Origin: CAZBBC01 sp964489835
GTDB taxonomy: Bacteria; Calditrichota; Calditrichia; JAJRVZ01
Direction of reading: 5' to 3'
NCBI GenBank assembly: GCA_964489835.1
Contig: CAZBBC010000006.1
Coordinates: forward strand, 1-64,000
Length of the DNA stretch: 64,000 bases
The position numbers and the translations under genes were made by a program. The notes under the pieces were generated by a model. That model was not told the origin of the DNA and did no database searches. It worked only from the letters and a program-made list of their open reading frames with translations. This document shows positions 43,815 to 53,187 of this stretch, piece by piece. Position 1 is the stretch's first letter. Every line of letters begins with the position of its first letter.

Positions 43815-44897
43815 CTAAAGTTTATTAACATTTAAACCCTGATCAACATTTATAATATAGGGCTTACCGCCGGCGGTCTTAATAGCTCTTGCTACATTCA
43901 CAGGATCTTCCGGGGCATAAGCAAACATGCATCCCCCACCCCCGGAGCCATTGATCTTTCCGCCAAATGCCCCGGCTTCTATTGATTTTTTTAACATATA
44001 ATCAATTTTATCCGTACTAATTTTAAGTTTCTTGCTTAAAATCTCCTGATGTTCGGAAATAAGACGTCCGAATTGTTCGTGATTAAAATCTTTTTGTTGA
44101 AAATATTTTTTAGATTCAATTGTGATCTCTCTGTTGATAAGAGCACCTTCCAGCACTTCAATTTGCGAGCCTGATAGAAGATGTTTATATAAATTAACAG
44201 ATGCAAGCTGACCCTCCTTTAAGTTAAAAAGAGGATTTTCTGCCTTGATTTTCTCCAGTGCTTCTAATACGCCAATTTTCACCCGATGTAATATATTTGT
44301 AGTCTCTTTTGGCTGCATTGAATCGCCGAGGACAAAAGTGCCCAAAGGATTTTTCAGATGGCTTAGCGTCACTTTATCACCAAATTCCTGGTATAAAATG
44401 CCCCCGACCGCCGTAGCATAATGGTCCATCATTCCACCAGGTTCACCAAATTCCTCCACTTCAGCCAGATAAGCTAATCGTGCAATTTGTACAGTATCTT
44501 TTTCAATATCCGGATTACTTTCCTGATTTAATTCTAACAGAAATTTGCACCAGGCAACATTTAATGCGGATGAACTCGAAGTTCCGCTATTTATCGGTAT
44601 CGTCCCGTTTACAATACACTCGCAGCCTTTTTCTAATTTAATCCCCTCTCTCTTTAGAAGATTAGCAACACTTCGGAAATAATCCCGGTCAATAGTATAA
44701 GCATACTCTTGATTTTGCAATGGTAATTGTTCCTCAGAATTAATGTCCGGTAGTTTGATATGCATAAAGGGATGTTTATTCTTCGAACCGGAAATATTTA
44801 CCCGCAAATTAATGGCGGCCGTAATAACCGGTAATTTTAAATAATCCTGATGTTCTCCAAACAGACAAATTCGTCCGGGTGCTGAGACTTTAATCAT
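43815..44897 (-). CDS. GHMP-family sugar kinase
   Basis: 360 residues. Motif 1 APGRICLFGEHQDYLKLPVI resembles galactokinase and arabinokinase (GEHxDY). Motif 2 is PINSGTSSSSALNVAW (~103-118) and motif 3 is FGGKINGSGGGGCMFAY (~318-334). It likely phosphorylates an incoming sugar at C1. Position directly after a sodium symporter supports uptake-coupled phosphorylation. Galactokinase proper would have a longer N-terminal SAPGRVNLIGEH motif; the substrate is therefore open (galactose, arabinose, fucose, heptose). Confidence 0.87.
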   Translation of the reverse strand: MIKVSAPGRICLFGEHQDYLKLPVITAAINLRVNISGSKNKHPFMHIKLPDINSEEQLPLQNQEYAYTIDRDYFRSVANLLKREGIKLEKGCECIVNGTIPINSGTSSSSALNVAWCKFLLELNQESNPDIEKDTVQIARLAYLAEVEEFGEPGGMMDHYATAVGGILYQEFGDKVTLSHLKNPLGTFVLGDSMQPKETTNILHRVKIGVLEALEKIKAENPLFNLKEGQLASVNLYKHLLSGSQIEVLEGALINREITIESKKYFQQKDFNHEQFGRLISEHQEILSKKLKISTDKIDYMLKKSIEAGAFGGKINGSGGGGCMFAYAPEDPVNVARAIKTAGGKPYIINVDQGLNVNKL

Positions 44898-44939
44898 CGT
44901 TTATACTTGTCTACTTTTTTCCGTTAATGGTTGATTCGC

Positions 44940-46586
44940 TTAATTACTATTAACCCGTAAATATCCACCAAGAAAATATATCACCATTCCGCTAACAGCG
45001 ACAGCTGAAGCCCATGGCCAGCCAACGCTTCCGGAAAAAACACCGGCAACAAATATCAGCACACCACTGAAATACACGACAAAACTCAGCCGACCTCTCC
45101 GGGTCTTGGGAATGATATTATAAATATCGCCTGCTTTTTCTTCCTCCTCACTCCGATGTCTGGCCTGCCAAACATGATTGATTTTTTCCTTTTCTTCCGG
45201 TTTAGTAAAGAAACTTACCAGTGGGAGTGTTATAAGGGCAACACCGGCGCTTAAAAACGTGGTAAGATTAAAATCCAACAAAAAGATGAATTTTCCGATA
45301 ATACCGGCGACGGCTCCTGCCAGATAACCGATAATTGCACCGGTCGAGGTAGATCTTTTCCAGAGTAATCCATAGAGGATACCCACAATAAACAAAGGCA
45401 TGTCCATAATTCCGATAATTGTCAAATAGGCTTCCACTGCTCCCCCCATTACCGGCACCCAATAGGCAAAAATAATCATAAAAATTCCCATCAGGAAAGT
45501 CATCATACGGGCAATGAACAGCACCTCCTTATTGGTCGCTTTTCTTTTTCTAAGACTTTCATAAATATCGTTGGTAAAGATCGTTGCCACACCATTCAGA
45601 TTCCCGGAAATTGTGGATAATTGTGAGGAGATCAAGCCACATACGACCAATCCTAATATAACCGGAGGTAAAAGCCCGGATAGCAGCATGGGTATCGCCT
45701 GATCCGGATTTTCCAGGCCCGGATAAAGGACGCTCGCTGCAAGTCCTGGCAGATTCCAGAGCAAGGCAAAAGGGGTTGTAATGATACCGGCCAGGACCAA
45801 TCCTTTAGCTACGGATCGTGTACTCTCAGCCCCAAAGGCCCGTTGTAGTAATCCCTGGTCGACACTGGCCCATTCGATACCAAGCAGGAAAATCGCCAGA
45901 ATAAATTTCCAGTCATAGGTACCGGAATTTCGTACAAGGACCATATTTATTTCTGGTAATTTTTCAATGAGTCCCGGCATCCAGCCCACAGCGGCCATTG
46001 AAAGCGGAAGTACAATCAGGGCTCCTCCAAGCATAAAAATAAATTGCATGACATCTGTAAATGCCACTGACCACATCCCGCCTAAAACGGTATAGATGAT
46101 AGCAACAACAGCAAATACAAAAATCCAGAATGTGTAGGATTCAATACCGGTTATCGCTTGAGCAGCAACCACCGCCGTATAAAGGACGACACCCAACCAG
46201 AAAGCGAGACGAAACACCCATAAGATTCCCACAAGTGTTCGAACGCCTTTGTTATATCGCAATTCCAAAAATTCCGGTACGGTTCGTATTCTTAAACGCC
46301 GCATGATCGGAATGATGAACAAGCCGGAAAAAACAAGAGCCATATTTCCTGTCCAGGTCTGCCATAAGATGGAAATACCATGTTGATAAGCAATTCCGGC
46401 CTGCCCGACAAAACTATATAAATTAACATTCGTGGCAGTGATAACAGCGGCAAGTATAAAAGGGGTTAATTTCCGGCCGGCCACATAAAAATCATCCGGA
46501 TCTCCGACCCATTTATAAAAAAAAGACCCGACTAAAAAAGTGATAGCCAAAAAAACCAATACAATAATAATATCAACAAGCGCCAA
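44940..46586 (-). CDS. Sodium:solute symporter (SSS family)
   Basis: 548 residues with about 13-14 membrane helices. Early FYVAGRKLTPFILAAVITATNVN holds the Na-binding region. The SSS signature area is RNSGTYDWKFILAI...WASVDQGLLQRAFGAES. SGLLPPVILGLVVCGLISSQLSTISG lies near residue 310-335. The gene follows a 42-residue small subunit by 41 bases and precedes the GHMP kinase by 42. It most likely imports the sugar that the kinase phosphorylates. Confidence 0.92.
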   Translation of the reverse strand: MALVDIIIVLVFLAITFLVGSFFYKWVGDPDDFYVAGRKLTPFILAAVITATNVNLYSFVGQAGIAYQHGISILWQTWTGNMALVFSGLFIIPIMRRLRIRTVPEFLELRYNKGVRTLVGILWVFRLAFWLGVVLYTAVVAAQAITGIESYTFWIFVFAVVAIIYTVLGGMWSVAFTDVMQFIFMLGGALIVLPLSMAAVGWMPGLIEKLPEINMVLVRNSGTYDWKFILAIFLLGIEWASVDQGLLQRAFGAESTRSVAKGLVLAGIITTPFALLWNLPGLAASVLYPGLENPDQAIPMLLSGLLPPVILGLVVCGLISSQLSTISGNLNGVATIFTNDIYESLRKRKATNKEVLFIARMMTFLMGIFMIIFAYWVPVMGGAVEAYLTIIGIMDMPLFIVGILYGLLWKRSTSTGAIIGYLAGAVAGIIGKFIFLLDFNLTTFLSAGVALITLPLVSFFTKPEEKEKINHVWQARHRSEEEEKAGDIYNIIPKTRRGRLSFVVYFSGVLIFVAGVFSGSVGWPWASAVAVSGMVIYFLGGYLRVNSN

Positions 46587-46627
46587 TTTTAATACCTCCC
46601 GTTAAGATCCTGAAACTTATATATTGA

Positions 46628-46756
46628 TTACCCGGTTTTCGATTTCTTATGTTGTGCAAGCAACTTTTTAAATTCCTTAATGGGAACATAAATCCAGATA
46701 ACTAAAATTATGAGACCGATTAACCAAATACCCCAGGTAATCCAATCGAAATACAT
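46628..46756 (-). CDS. Symporter small accessory protein
   Basis: 42 residues: MYFDWITWGIWLIGLIILVI forms one membrane helix and WIYVPIKEFKKLLAQHKKSK a basic tail. GGAGGTTAT precedes the ATG. Such mini-proteins directly upstream of SSS genes are known as small symporter subunits. It is too small for most gene callers. Confidence 0.75.
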   Translation of the reverse strand: MYFDWITWGIWLIGLIILVIWIYVPIKEFKKLLAQHKKSKTG

Positions 46757-46852
46757 ATAACCTCCAAACTCTCCAAATGTAAAACAATATCACTCTTTAA
46801 CCACCGTTGGTCCGTTGATTCCAATCACTGTTGGAAATAGATTATGCCGTAT

Positions 46853-47563
46853 CTACGTCTTCAACAGGTCAACAATTTCGGTTATAGAAGAAACCACATA
46901 GTCTGCATCTGCCATTTTATCATATGTTAGATATTGATTTTTTAGAGCGATACAATAAATCTCATTGGCCTTGGCACTGCGGATACCTGCTTCAGAATCC
47001 TCAACGGCCATACATTTTCGAGCCTCAATATTTAATAATTTAAGGGCGCGTTGATATATATCCGGTGCCGGCTTTTTGTTTTTGACGTCATCTCCACATA
47101 CTTTTACCGTGATTACTTTATTATAGTTGATCTTGTTTTTACTGTTTTGGGATAAATTATTCAGAATGGTCTCCACCTGATCCCTGCCCGAAGATGAAGC
47201 CAGGGCCATTTTAATACCTTTTTCCTGGCAATAGGCAATCAATGGGTCGATTCCTTCAATTGGCACCAGCTGTAAGTTATTGATTAATTCCAAATAGATA
47301 CTATTCCTTTGTTTGATTCCTTCACCAATATCCATCGGCCTCTCGGAGAGGTATGACCGGTTAATTGTCTCAATATTTTGATCAACCGAATATCCGACAA
47401 GCGAATCAATGAAAGCCTCGGTATAAGAAATATTAAGATGTTTCAAAAATATGCGAAACGATTCTGCATGAACAGGTTCACTATCCACAAGTACACCATC
47501 CATATCGAGAATAATTGCACTAAAATGATTGGAAAAAAGGCCGGGAATATTCTGAACGGTCAT
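46853..47563 (-). CDS. HAD hydrolase, beta-phosphoglucomutase-like
   Basis: 236 residues: motif I ILDMDGVLVDSEPVHAESF with the mutase-type Asp-x-Asp, motif II MALASSSGRDQ, Lys in VKNKKPAPDIY and motif IV CMAVEDSEAGIRSAKANE. The cap insert sits at ~30-95, as in pgmB-type enzymes. First gene of the symporter operon, with 96 bases to the next. It could isomerise or dephosphorylate the sugar phosphate made by the GHMP kinase. Confidence 0.9.
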   Translation of the reverse strand: MTVQNIPGLFSNHFSAIILDMDGVLVDSEPVHAESFRIFLKHLNISYTEAFIDSLVGYSVDQNIETINRSYLSERPMDIGEGIKQRNSIYLELINNLQLVPIEGIDPLIAYCQEKGIKMALASSSGRDQVETILNNLSQNSKNKINYNKVITVKVCGDDVKNKKPAPDIYQRALKLLNIEARKCMAVEDSEAGIRSAKANEIYCIALKNQYLTYDKMADADYVVSSITEIVDLLKT

Positions 47564-47586
47564 AAGTACTTCCTAAATCCATTATT

Positions 47587-48147
47587 ATGAAAAATATTGG
47601 GAATTTAATAATTAAGCAGCAAATTAACCAATTCCATTTAGAAATATTCCGCTCTGGCGATTGCAATATTCCCGGTAGGGATAAGGGGGGGTATCTGGGT
47701 GTAAAAGTTAAAGAGATTTCCGGTCAATTACTTGAATATTTTGAAGTTAAGAACGGTGTTCTGATAGAAGAGGTGAAAAAGAATTCTCCGGCTGGTAAGG
47801 CAGGGCTTATGGCGGGAGACGTTATTATTTCAATTAACAATCGAATAATCGAGGATAACCAGGATCTTATACGGACGGTTAGCTATTATAATCCGCAGGA
47901 GAAAATTAAATTAAAATTTTCTCGCAAAGGTAAGCATAAAGAAACAACAGTTGTTCTTGAAAAAAAACCGGTGCATCAATGGACGATGAAAAAATTTAAA
48001 GGTCCTGAGGGTATGCATCTGCTTCATGAAGATGAGGATGAGAATGTTTTCATCGACGAAGATGATATGCTTAGAAAGATGCGTGTCAAGGGGAAAAAAG
48101 CACCTGAGGAAATTATTGAAATCAGGAAAGAAGTATTTATTTTATAG
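47587..48147 (+). CDS. PDZ-domain protein without a signal peptide
   Basis: 186 residues. The PDZ domain (~35-125) shows GYLGVKVKEISGQLLEYFEV, GVLIEEVKKNSPAGKAGLMA and GDVIISINNRIIEDNQDLI, as in DegP/HtrA-type substrate-gating PDZs. The tail is acidic (HEDEDENVFIDEDDM). Its relatives are usually exported, but this start has neither a leader nor a recognisable ribosome site. Moreover, it begins 23 bases from the divergent HAD gene. The 5' end may be truncated, leaving a defective or cytosolic product. Confidence 0.7.
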   Translation: MKNIGNLIIKQQINQFHLEIFRSGDCNIPGRDKGGYLGVKVKEISGQLLEYFEVKNGVLIEEVKKNSPAGKAGLMAGDVIISINNRIIEDNQDLIRTVSYYNPQEKIKLKFSRKGKHKETTVVLEKKPVHQWTMKKFKGPEGMHLLHEDEDENVFIDEDDMLRKMRVKGKKAPEEIIEIRKEVFIL

Positions 48148-48164
48148 TTTGTATCAACGAATAT

Positions 48165-48205
48165 GAAAAGGCTGATTCAGTATATTTTGAATCAGCCTTC
48201 TTTTC
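48165..48205. terminator. Bidirectional terminator between PDZ gene and thiI
   Basis: AAGGCTGATTCA (48168-48179) pairs with TGAATCAGCCTT (48188-48199) across an 8-base loop, flanked by A-rich sequence on the left and TCTTTTCT on the right. It works for both convergent genes and includes the stop codon of thiI. Confidence 0.85.
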
Positions 48206-49412
48206 TACCATATCGATACTCAATCCAAAACATATCATCGAAAGTTTGATTGATCATCTTATCATAGTTTCCGAAAATATTAGATTCAAGGTCAGACAAT
48301 TCTTCATGATTGGAGACTGTGCGCGGATGACGCTGGAAGAGTGCACAACAGTCTTTATAAGGCAGGACAGATAAAGTAAAGGTATCGATCCGCTTGGCCA
48401 GTTGAATTATTTCTTCCTTATCAAACGTCAAAACCGGCTGCAGAACCGGTATCTCGACTGCCCGTAGAGTAGAGGCGATATTGGTGAGTGTCTGCGAGGC
48501 AACCTGGGACAAATTATCACCGGTTACAAGGGCGGGCATCTGCTGCTGTTCGGCAAGTTTTTGGGCAGTTCTGGCCATAAAACGACGAAATAAAACCAGT
48601 TCAAATGTGGCACGTTTACCGGCAATGGCAAGATCAAAATAGGTCGAGGGAAATACAAAAAGTTTTGACTTCAAGGTATATTCACTCAATTTCTTCACCA
48701 GACTACCAATTTTACTGTTAATTATTTCTTCCGGTTGAACATGTGAGGCGGTAAAATGAACAAAATCGATGTGACATCCCCGGCGTGCGGCAAGGTAGGC
48801 GGCCACCGGAGAATCAATACCACCGGATAGCATGACAAGTACCCGATATGCTGTATTCACAGGCAATCCTCCCGTACCACTAATTTTGTCCGTGTGGATA
48901 AAAACTTCGTTCGATTGAATTTCAATATAATACGACTGATCCGGCTTCTTCAAATTCACATTCTCCCAGGATGTATTCTTGATGATCGAAGATCCAAATA
49001 ACCGCTCCAGATCCAATGATGTAACTGGGAACCGTTTATCGGAACGTCTTACATGCACACAAAATGTGGCTCCCGGTCGATACTTTTCATTGGCCAGTTG
49101 GCATAAATGTTTTTCTATGGTATTTAATATGCCAGCCACTGAATCCGAATCAAATCCCTGATAGTGATATCGTATGGCCGGAGAAAACCAGGCAATCCCA
49201 AAGACCTGTTCAATCTTTTTTTGGGCAATCTCTGTTTTTTCCCTTTGCAAAACTTCTAACGACAAATATCCCCGATAATGTTTGATCGGCCAATCAATAT
49301 CAGCACTTTTCAGGGAAAGTCGGATGTTCTTGAGTAACTGCATTCTGAACTGCGGTTGATTTTTTCCCTTTAGACTTATTTCACCATAATGGATGAGTAT
49401 ATAATTATTCAT
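48192..49412 (-). CDS. thiI: tRNA 4-thiouridine synthetase
   Basis: 406 residues: NYILIHYGEISLKGKNQPQF is the NFLD opening, the THUMP domain covers ~60-165, and the PP-loop VMLSGGIDSPVAAYLAARRG starts at ~192. Further conserved blocks are VTGDNLSQVASQTLTNI and LPYKDCCALFQ. It adenylates U8 of tRNA and inserts sulfur; it also serves thiamine in some bacteria. The C-terminal rhodanese domain of the E. coli type is missing, as in most bacteria, so an external sulfur carrier is needed. Confidence 0.94.
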   Translation of the reverse strand: MNNYILIHYGEISLKGKNQPQFRMQLLKNIRLSLKSADIDWPIKHYRGYLSLEVLQREKTEIAQKKIEQVFGIAWFSPAIRYHYQGFDSDSVAGILNTIEKHLCQLANEKYRPGATFCVHVRRSDKRFPVTSLDLERLFGSSIIKNTSWENVNLKKPDQSYYIEIQSNEVFIHTDKISGTGGLPVNTAYRVLVMLSGGIDSPVAAYLAARRGCHIDFVHFTASHVQPEEIINSKIGSLVKKLSEYTLKSKLFVFPSTYFDLAIAGKRATFELVLFRRFMARTAQKLAEQQQMPALVTGDNLSQVASQTLTNIASTLRAVEIPVLQPVLTFDKEEIIQLAKRIDTFTLSVLPYKDCCALFQRHPRTVSNHEELSDLESNIFGNYDKMINQTFDDMFWIEYRYGRKEG

Positions 49413-49787
49413 TTATTAAAATATTTTATTGATAATGCTGATTGCCTGTCAATTTAATAATAGTGTTATTCTCTAAAGTAAATTGAGTTTACTATTTCCG
49501 TATTGATCGTTGTCTAAATTACTGATAAATAAAAATCATCGCCAATATTACCCCAATCGAAAAGCAATAAAGCAGAGTCTAATTTCAAAACTATATTAAA
49601 ATTTAAAAAATCATAAAAACTTTCTTGCCTGTATTGCTTTGACTTCTTACCTTAAACGATATATTTCACGTCCAGGTGTTATCTGCGCGTATAAAACATT
49701 CATTCTGAATCACTTATAAGAAAAAACACAGATTTATACTTAAATAAATCTATTTTACCTATACATTATAAAAACATGGGAGGGTTT
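49413..49787. other. Intergenic region, no feature seen
   Basis: Divergent gap between thiI and the Yip1-like gene; AT-rich with no repeat, hairpin or RNA gene that I can support. Both promoters should lie here. Confidence 0.4.
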
Positions 49788-50507
49788 ATGAGTGAAGAAG
49801 CAACCAGTGGGCACGAAATGAGTGCCTTTCAAAAGATTATCGGTATATTCACCGCACCTCGTCAAACTTTTGAAGCGATTGACCAAAAACCAACCTGGTT
49901 TTTACCTTTTATTATTGGGGTTATCTTTTTTCTGATCATGCAAGTACTGACGATCGATATCCAGATGGCTGATCGAATAACGATGTTGGAAGCGAAGGAT
50001 ATGCCTCAGGCACAACTAGATGCCGCAAAGTCGGGATTAACAGGTCCGCTAAAATATGTTGGCCTGATTGCCGGACCCATTGTCTGGCTGGTCATGATTG
50101 TGATAATGGCTGCAATTTTTTATGTCGCCGGTAACGTAATGATCGGCGGTGATTCATCCTTTAAAAAGGTATTTGCCATTGTTTGCTGGTCGGGGCTGGT
50201 AGGTGTCATCAGTTTAATATTAATGACCCTACTGATGATTTCCAAGGGCACCACCCAGGGGATCGCTTTAGATCTAACTGTTCTTCTTGATACACCACCG
50301 ATCGGCGAAGAAAAAAGTACACTCTATCGTATATTCTCGAAATTTGATATCTTCACCATTTGGCAAATTATTCTCTGGATCATCGGTTTGGCGGTCACCT
50401 ATAAAACAACGATTAAAAAAGCAGCAGTACCGATCATTTCCCTTTGGGTATTATGGATTATTGTCAGTGTTGCTTTTGGCGGATTCTTCGAGGGTCTCGG
50501 GATGTAG
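49788..50507 (+). CDS. Yip1-domain membrane protein
   Basis: 239 residues. SAFQKIIGIFTAPRQTFEAIDQKPTWFLPFII is the bacterial YIP1 opening (seen in two parts, FQKIIGIFTAPRQTFEAI and KPTWFLPFIIG). Five membrane helices follow. Role in bacteria is not defined. The ATG at 49788 has GGGAGGG three bases ahead; an ATG four codons earlier would overlap that site. Followed after 28 bases by the PfkB gene. Confidence 0.83.
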   Translation: MSEEATSGHEMSAFQKIIGIFTAPRQTFEAIDQKPTWFLPFIIGVIFFLIMQVLTIDIQMADRITMLEAKDMPQAQLDAAKSGLTGPLKYVGLIAGPIVWLVMIVIMAAIFYVAGNVMIGGDSSFKKVFAIVCWSGLVGVISLILMTLLMISKGTTQGIALDLTVLLDTPPIGEEKSTLYRIFSKFDIFTIWQIILWIIGLAVTYKTTIKKAAVPIISLWVLWIIVSVAFGGFFEGLGM

Positions 50508-50535
50508 AAAAAGATATCAACTGTAGTCAACCAAT

Positions 50536-51441
50536 ATGTCAACACAAACCTGTGATGTATATGGCCTTGGCCAAATCTGTTGGGATTACATTGCCGAAAT
50601 GGACACTTATCCACTCCCGGATAGTAAATCTGAAATATCATCATTATTTCTTGATGGAGGCGGACCGGTTGCAACGGCTTTAGTCGCCCTTTCACGGTGG
50701 GGATTATCCTGTTCTCTCTGCGGTATTGTTGGTGACGATTCCTACGGAGAGCAGCTCTTAACTTCACTACAGGAGGAACAGGTTAATACAGATAATGTAT
50801 TGATCCGTAAGAATTCCCACTCACAGATTGCTTTTATCATTAGCGAAAAAACAACAAGCAGCAGAACAATTTTCTGGCGTCGGCCAACCGGGCCTGTTTT
50901 AAAACCGGAAGAGCCCGATTATAATATCATCAGAAAAGCGCGAATGGTATATACGGATGGATTATTTCTCAAGGCTTCGCTGGCTGTTGCCAAAGTAGCC
51001 CGGGAGGCCGGTATTCCCGTTGTTGTTGATGCCGGCACATTGCGGGAGGGATCCTTGCGTTTGGCCCCATATACCGATTACTTTATCGTAGCCCAATCTT
51101 TCGCCCGGACACTGATTGGTGAAGACAATCCGCGTAAGGCCTGCCTTGAACTACAGAAACTAGTACCCGGTGTTGTAGGCGTCACACTGGGAATGAAAGG
51201 ATATGTTGTCCTTTCCGATAATCAATGGATAGAGGGCCCTGCATATTCTGTTGAAACAATCGATACCACTGGTTGCGGGGATGTTTTTCACGCGGGAATT
51301 GCTTATGGTATCCTGAACAAGTGGAAATTGGAAAAAACTTTAGATTTTGCCGCCTGGGCCGCTGCTCAGGTTAGTACCAGACTCGGCGGCAGAAGTGGTA
51401 TACCAGCGGTGAAAAATTATAAGCCCCAAGCCATTGATTGA
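50536..51441 (+). CDS. PfkB-family carbohydrate kinase
   Basis: 301 residues of the ribokinase fold: YGLGQICWDYIAEMD, GGGPVATALVALSRWG (first PfkB signature), then the catalytic DTTGCGDVFHAGIAYG (~243-258) with the anion hole and base Asp. It phosphorylates a sugar or nucleoside; substrate unknown. Downstream of the Yip1-like gene and probably co-transcribed with it. Confidence 0.9.
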   Translation: MSTQTCDVYGLGQICWDYIAEMDTYPLPDSKSEISSLFLDGGGPVATALVALSRWGLSCSLCGIVGDDSYGEQLLTSLQEEQVNTDNVLIRKNSHSQIAFIISEKTTSSRTIFWRRPTGPVLKPEEPDYNIIRKARMVYTDGLFLKASLAVAKVAREAGIPVVVDAGTLREGSLRLAPYTDYFIVAQSFARTLIGEDNPRKACLELQKLVPGVVGVTLGMKGYVVLSDNQWIEGPAYSVETIDTTGCGDVFHAGIAYGILNKWKLEKTLDFAAWAAAQVSTRLGGRSGIPAVKNYKPQAID

Positions 51442-51627
51442 GTACCCATCGTTCCCCTCAAATATTTTATCTTATCAACCGATAAAAATAAACGGTAGAT
51501 ATTTTCAGATATTTCTATAAAATTAAGAATTGTACCCAATATTTACTATTTGCATATGGTAGCGAACAATTGAAAAAGTCCATAGAATAATTTAGATTGT
51601 TTTTTGAATGCTAATGGGAGAATAGTA

Positions 51628-52380
51628 ATGGTTACCACTGAATTTATACACTATGAGGACTTTAGAGTACGCTCTTATGAGACAAATGTCAATGGTGTCG
51701 CTTCGGCACAGACCATCTGTAATTATTTACAAGAAGTAGCCGGAAATCACGCAACAAAACTCGGCGTTGGTGTTGACCAATTATTGAAAAAAAACCTTAC
51801 CTGGGTGCTTTCCCGCCTGCATGTTCAGTTTTCAAGATATCCACAATGGAGAGAAATAATTAATATCGAGACCTGGCCGTCCGGGAAAAAAGGAAAATTT
51901 GCAACCCGTGATTTTATTGTTTTTGATAAAAATAATGAAATAATAGTCAAGGCTACATCTTCCTGGATGTTGTTGGATTTTAGTAAAATGCGTACGATTT
52001 CGATGCCCGATTTTATGGAGGGAATTGAATTACCGGATCGGGAAAGAGCCATTGTCGATGATTTTCCAAAATTGCCACAACCACAAAACACTGACATAAA
52101 ACGCCAGTTTGATGTGCGTCTCAGTGATCTTGATATCAATCAACATGTCAATCATGTAAAATATATTGATTGGGCTTTGGAAGCCATCCCCCTGTCCGTA
52201 TGGAAAAAACGACACTTATCGCAATTAGAAATCAGTTTTCGCTCTGAAACAAGGTACGGCGAGGGGATAATTGTACAGACAGAGCAAGACGAAAATATAT
52301 TCTTGCATCAGGTTATCTCGGAAAAGGACCAACGAGGTCTGGCAGTATTAAGAACACACTGGAGAGAGATAAATATTTAA
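51628..52380 (+). CDS. Acyl-ACP thioesterase (FatA-like)
   Basis: 250 residues with two hotdog halves: FRVRSYETNVNGVASAQTICNYLQEVAGNH in the first (seen as SYETNVNGVASAQTICNYLQ) and the catalytic DLDINQHVNHVKYIDWALE (N-x-H) in the second. Releases free fatty acids from acyl-ACP. The ATG at 51628, with GGGAG seven bases ahead, is preferred over an upstream TTG. It is not the small MenI-type DHNA-CoA thioesterase missing from the men operon. Confidence 0.88.
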   Translation: MVTTEFIHYEDFRVRSYETNVNGVASAQTICNYLQEVAGNHATKLGVGVDQLLKKNLTWVLSRLHVQFSRYPQWREIINIETWPSGKKGKFATRDFIVFDKNNEIIVKATSSWMLLDFSKMRTISMPDFMEGIELPDRERAIVDDFPKLPQPQNTDIKRQFDVRLSDLDINQHVNHVKYIDWALEAIPLSVWKKRHLSQLEISFRSETRYGEGIIVQTEQDENIFLHQVISEKDQRGLAVLRTHWREINI

Positions 52381-52434
52381 TCCAAAATAAAAAATACAAA
52401 GTACAAAATAATTAGCGCTCTCTGCGTGACCTAT

Positions 52435-52640
52435 GCAAAGTTGCGATTAAGTAATCCGTGTATATCCGTGTCAGTCAATCACTTGATCCGGCCTTAGACG
52501 GACGCTTGCTTGCCCGGCCTGCCCGGCGCAGACGTGGCTATGACGGGATCCGGCTTCGAAGGAAAATCTGTGCTTGCCCGCCTTTGGCGCGGGACTATTT
52601 TTTTTGCAGCCTTGAGCTGCGCTATTAATTACACAGGATA
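52435..52640 (+). repeat. Mosaic repeat element D, copy 3, GC-rich core at 52502-52551
   Basis: The core is the inverse of that at 34165, with one mismatch. TCAATCACTTGATCC and the AGACGGACG stretch lie on its left, and the GGGACTATTTTTTTTG module and GAGCTGCGCTATTAAT on its right. It fills the gap between the thioesterase and NifU-like genes and stops a few bases before the latter's ribosome site. Confidence 0.8.
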
Positions 52641-52644
52641 GATT

Positions 52645-53055
52645 TTGGATAAAGTTAGACGAAAATTATTAGTTGATATGGGTTTTTCTGAAAAAGCCGT
52701 TTCCATTCTTGAACAAAATCTTAATATGGGAAGTATGGATCAGCCATCGATCACTGTTCAGCATAATGGATCTTGTGGTGATATATTGTTTTTATCACTC
52801 CGGATCTCGGATGATGTTATTGTGGATGCAAAATATGAATATGTCGGGTGTGCAGGATTGCAGTCATGTGCGTCAGCACTGACACAAATGATCAAAGGAA
52901 AAACTTTTACTGAGGCAAAACAAATCGAGGCTAAACACATCATAAATTATCTTGAAGGTATCCCCGTTCAAAAATATGAGTGCGCTGAGATTGCCCGGGA
53001 TACTCTTTATCAGGTTATCGAAAAATGGGAAAATCCCGGTTTGTCTTTTGTATAA
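52645..53055 (+). CDS. IscU/NifU N-terminal-like Fe-S scaffold protein
   Basis: 136 residues matching the U-type scaffold fold. Three Cys stand in the expected places: NGSCGDILFLSL, YVGCAGLQSCASALTQM (the first or third Cys of this block being the ligand) and KYECAEIARDTL. A ~25-residue N-terminal helical segment precedes it. Translation probably begins at TTG (AGGA eight bases ahead), since the next ATG is 11 codons in. No isc or suf neighbours; likely a stand-alone scaffold or a NifU-like orphan. Confidence 0.75.
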   Translation: MDKVRRKLLVDMGFSEKAVSILEQNLNMGSMDQPSITVQHNGSCGDILFLSLRISDDVIVDAKYEYVGCAGLQSCASALTQMIKGKTFTEAKQIEAKHIINYLEGIPVQKYECAEIARDTLYQVIEKWENPGLSFV

Positions 53056-53187
53056 ATATACTTGACTGATATATATTTCTATTTTATTTATTATTTTTTT
53101 ATTAAATCAATTATGTTTATTATATTTCAGTACATTCATTCTGTATTTCTATGAAAAATCATCAAACAAATCTTCGCGGAGAAAAAT

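Noticed and set aside
51628..52380. Thioesterase as the missing MenI
   Set aside because: It is the double-hotdog acyl-ACP type with N-x-H catalytic motif, and far from the men operon.
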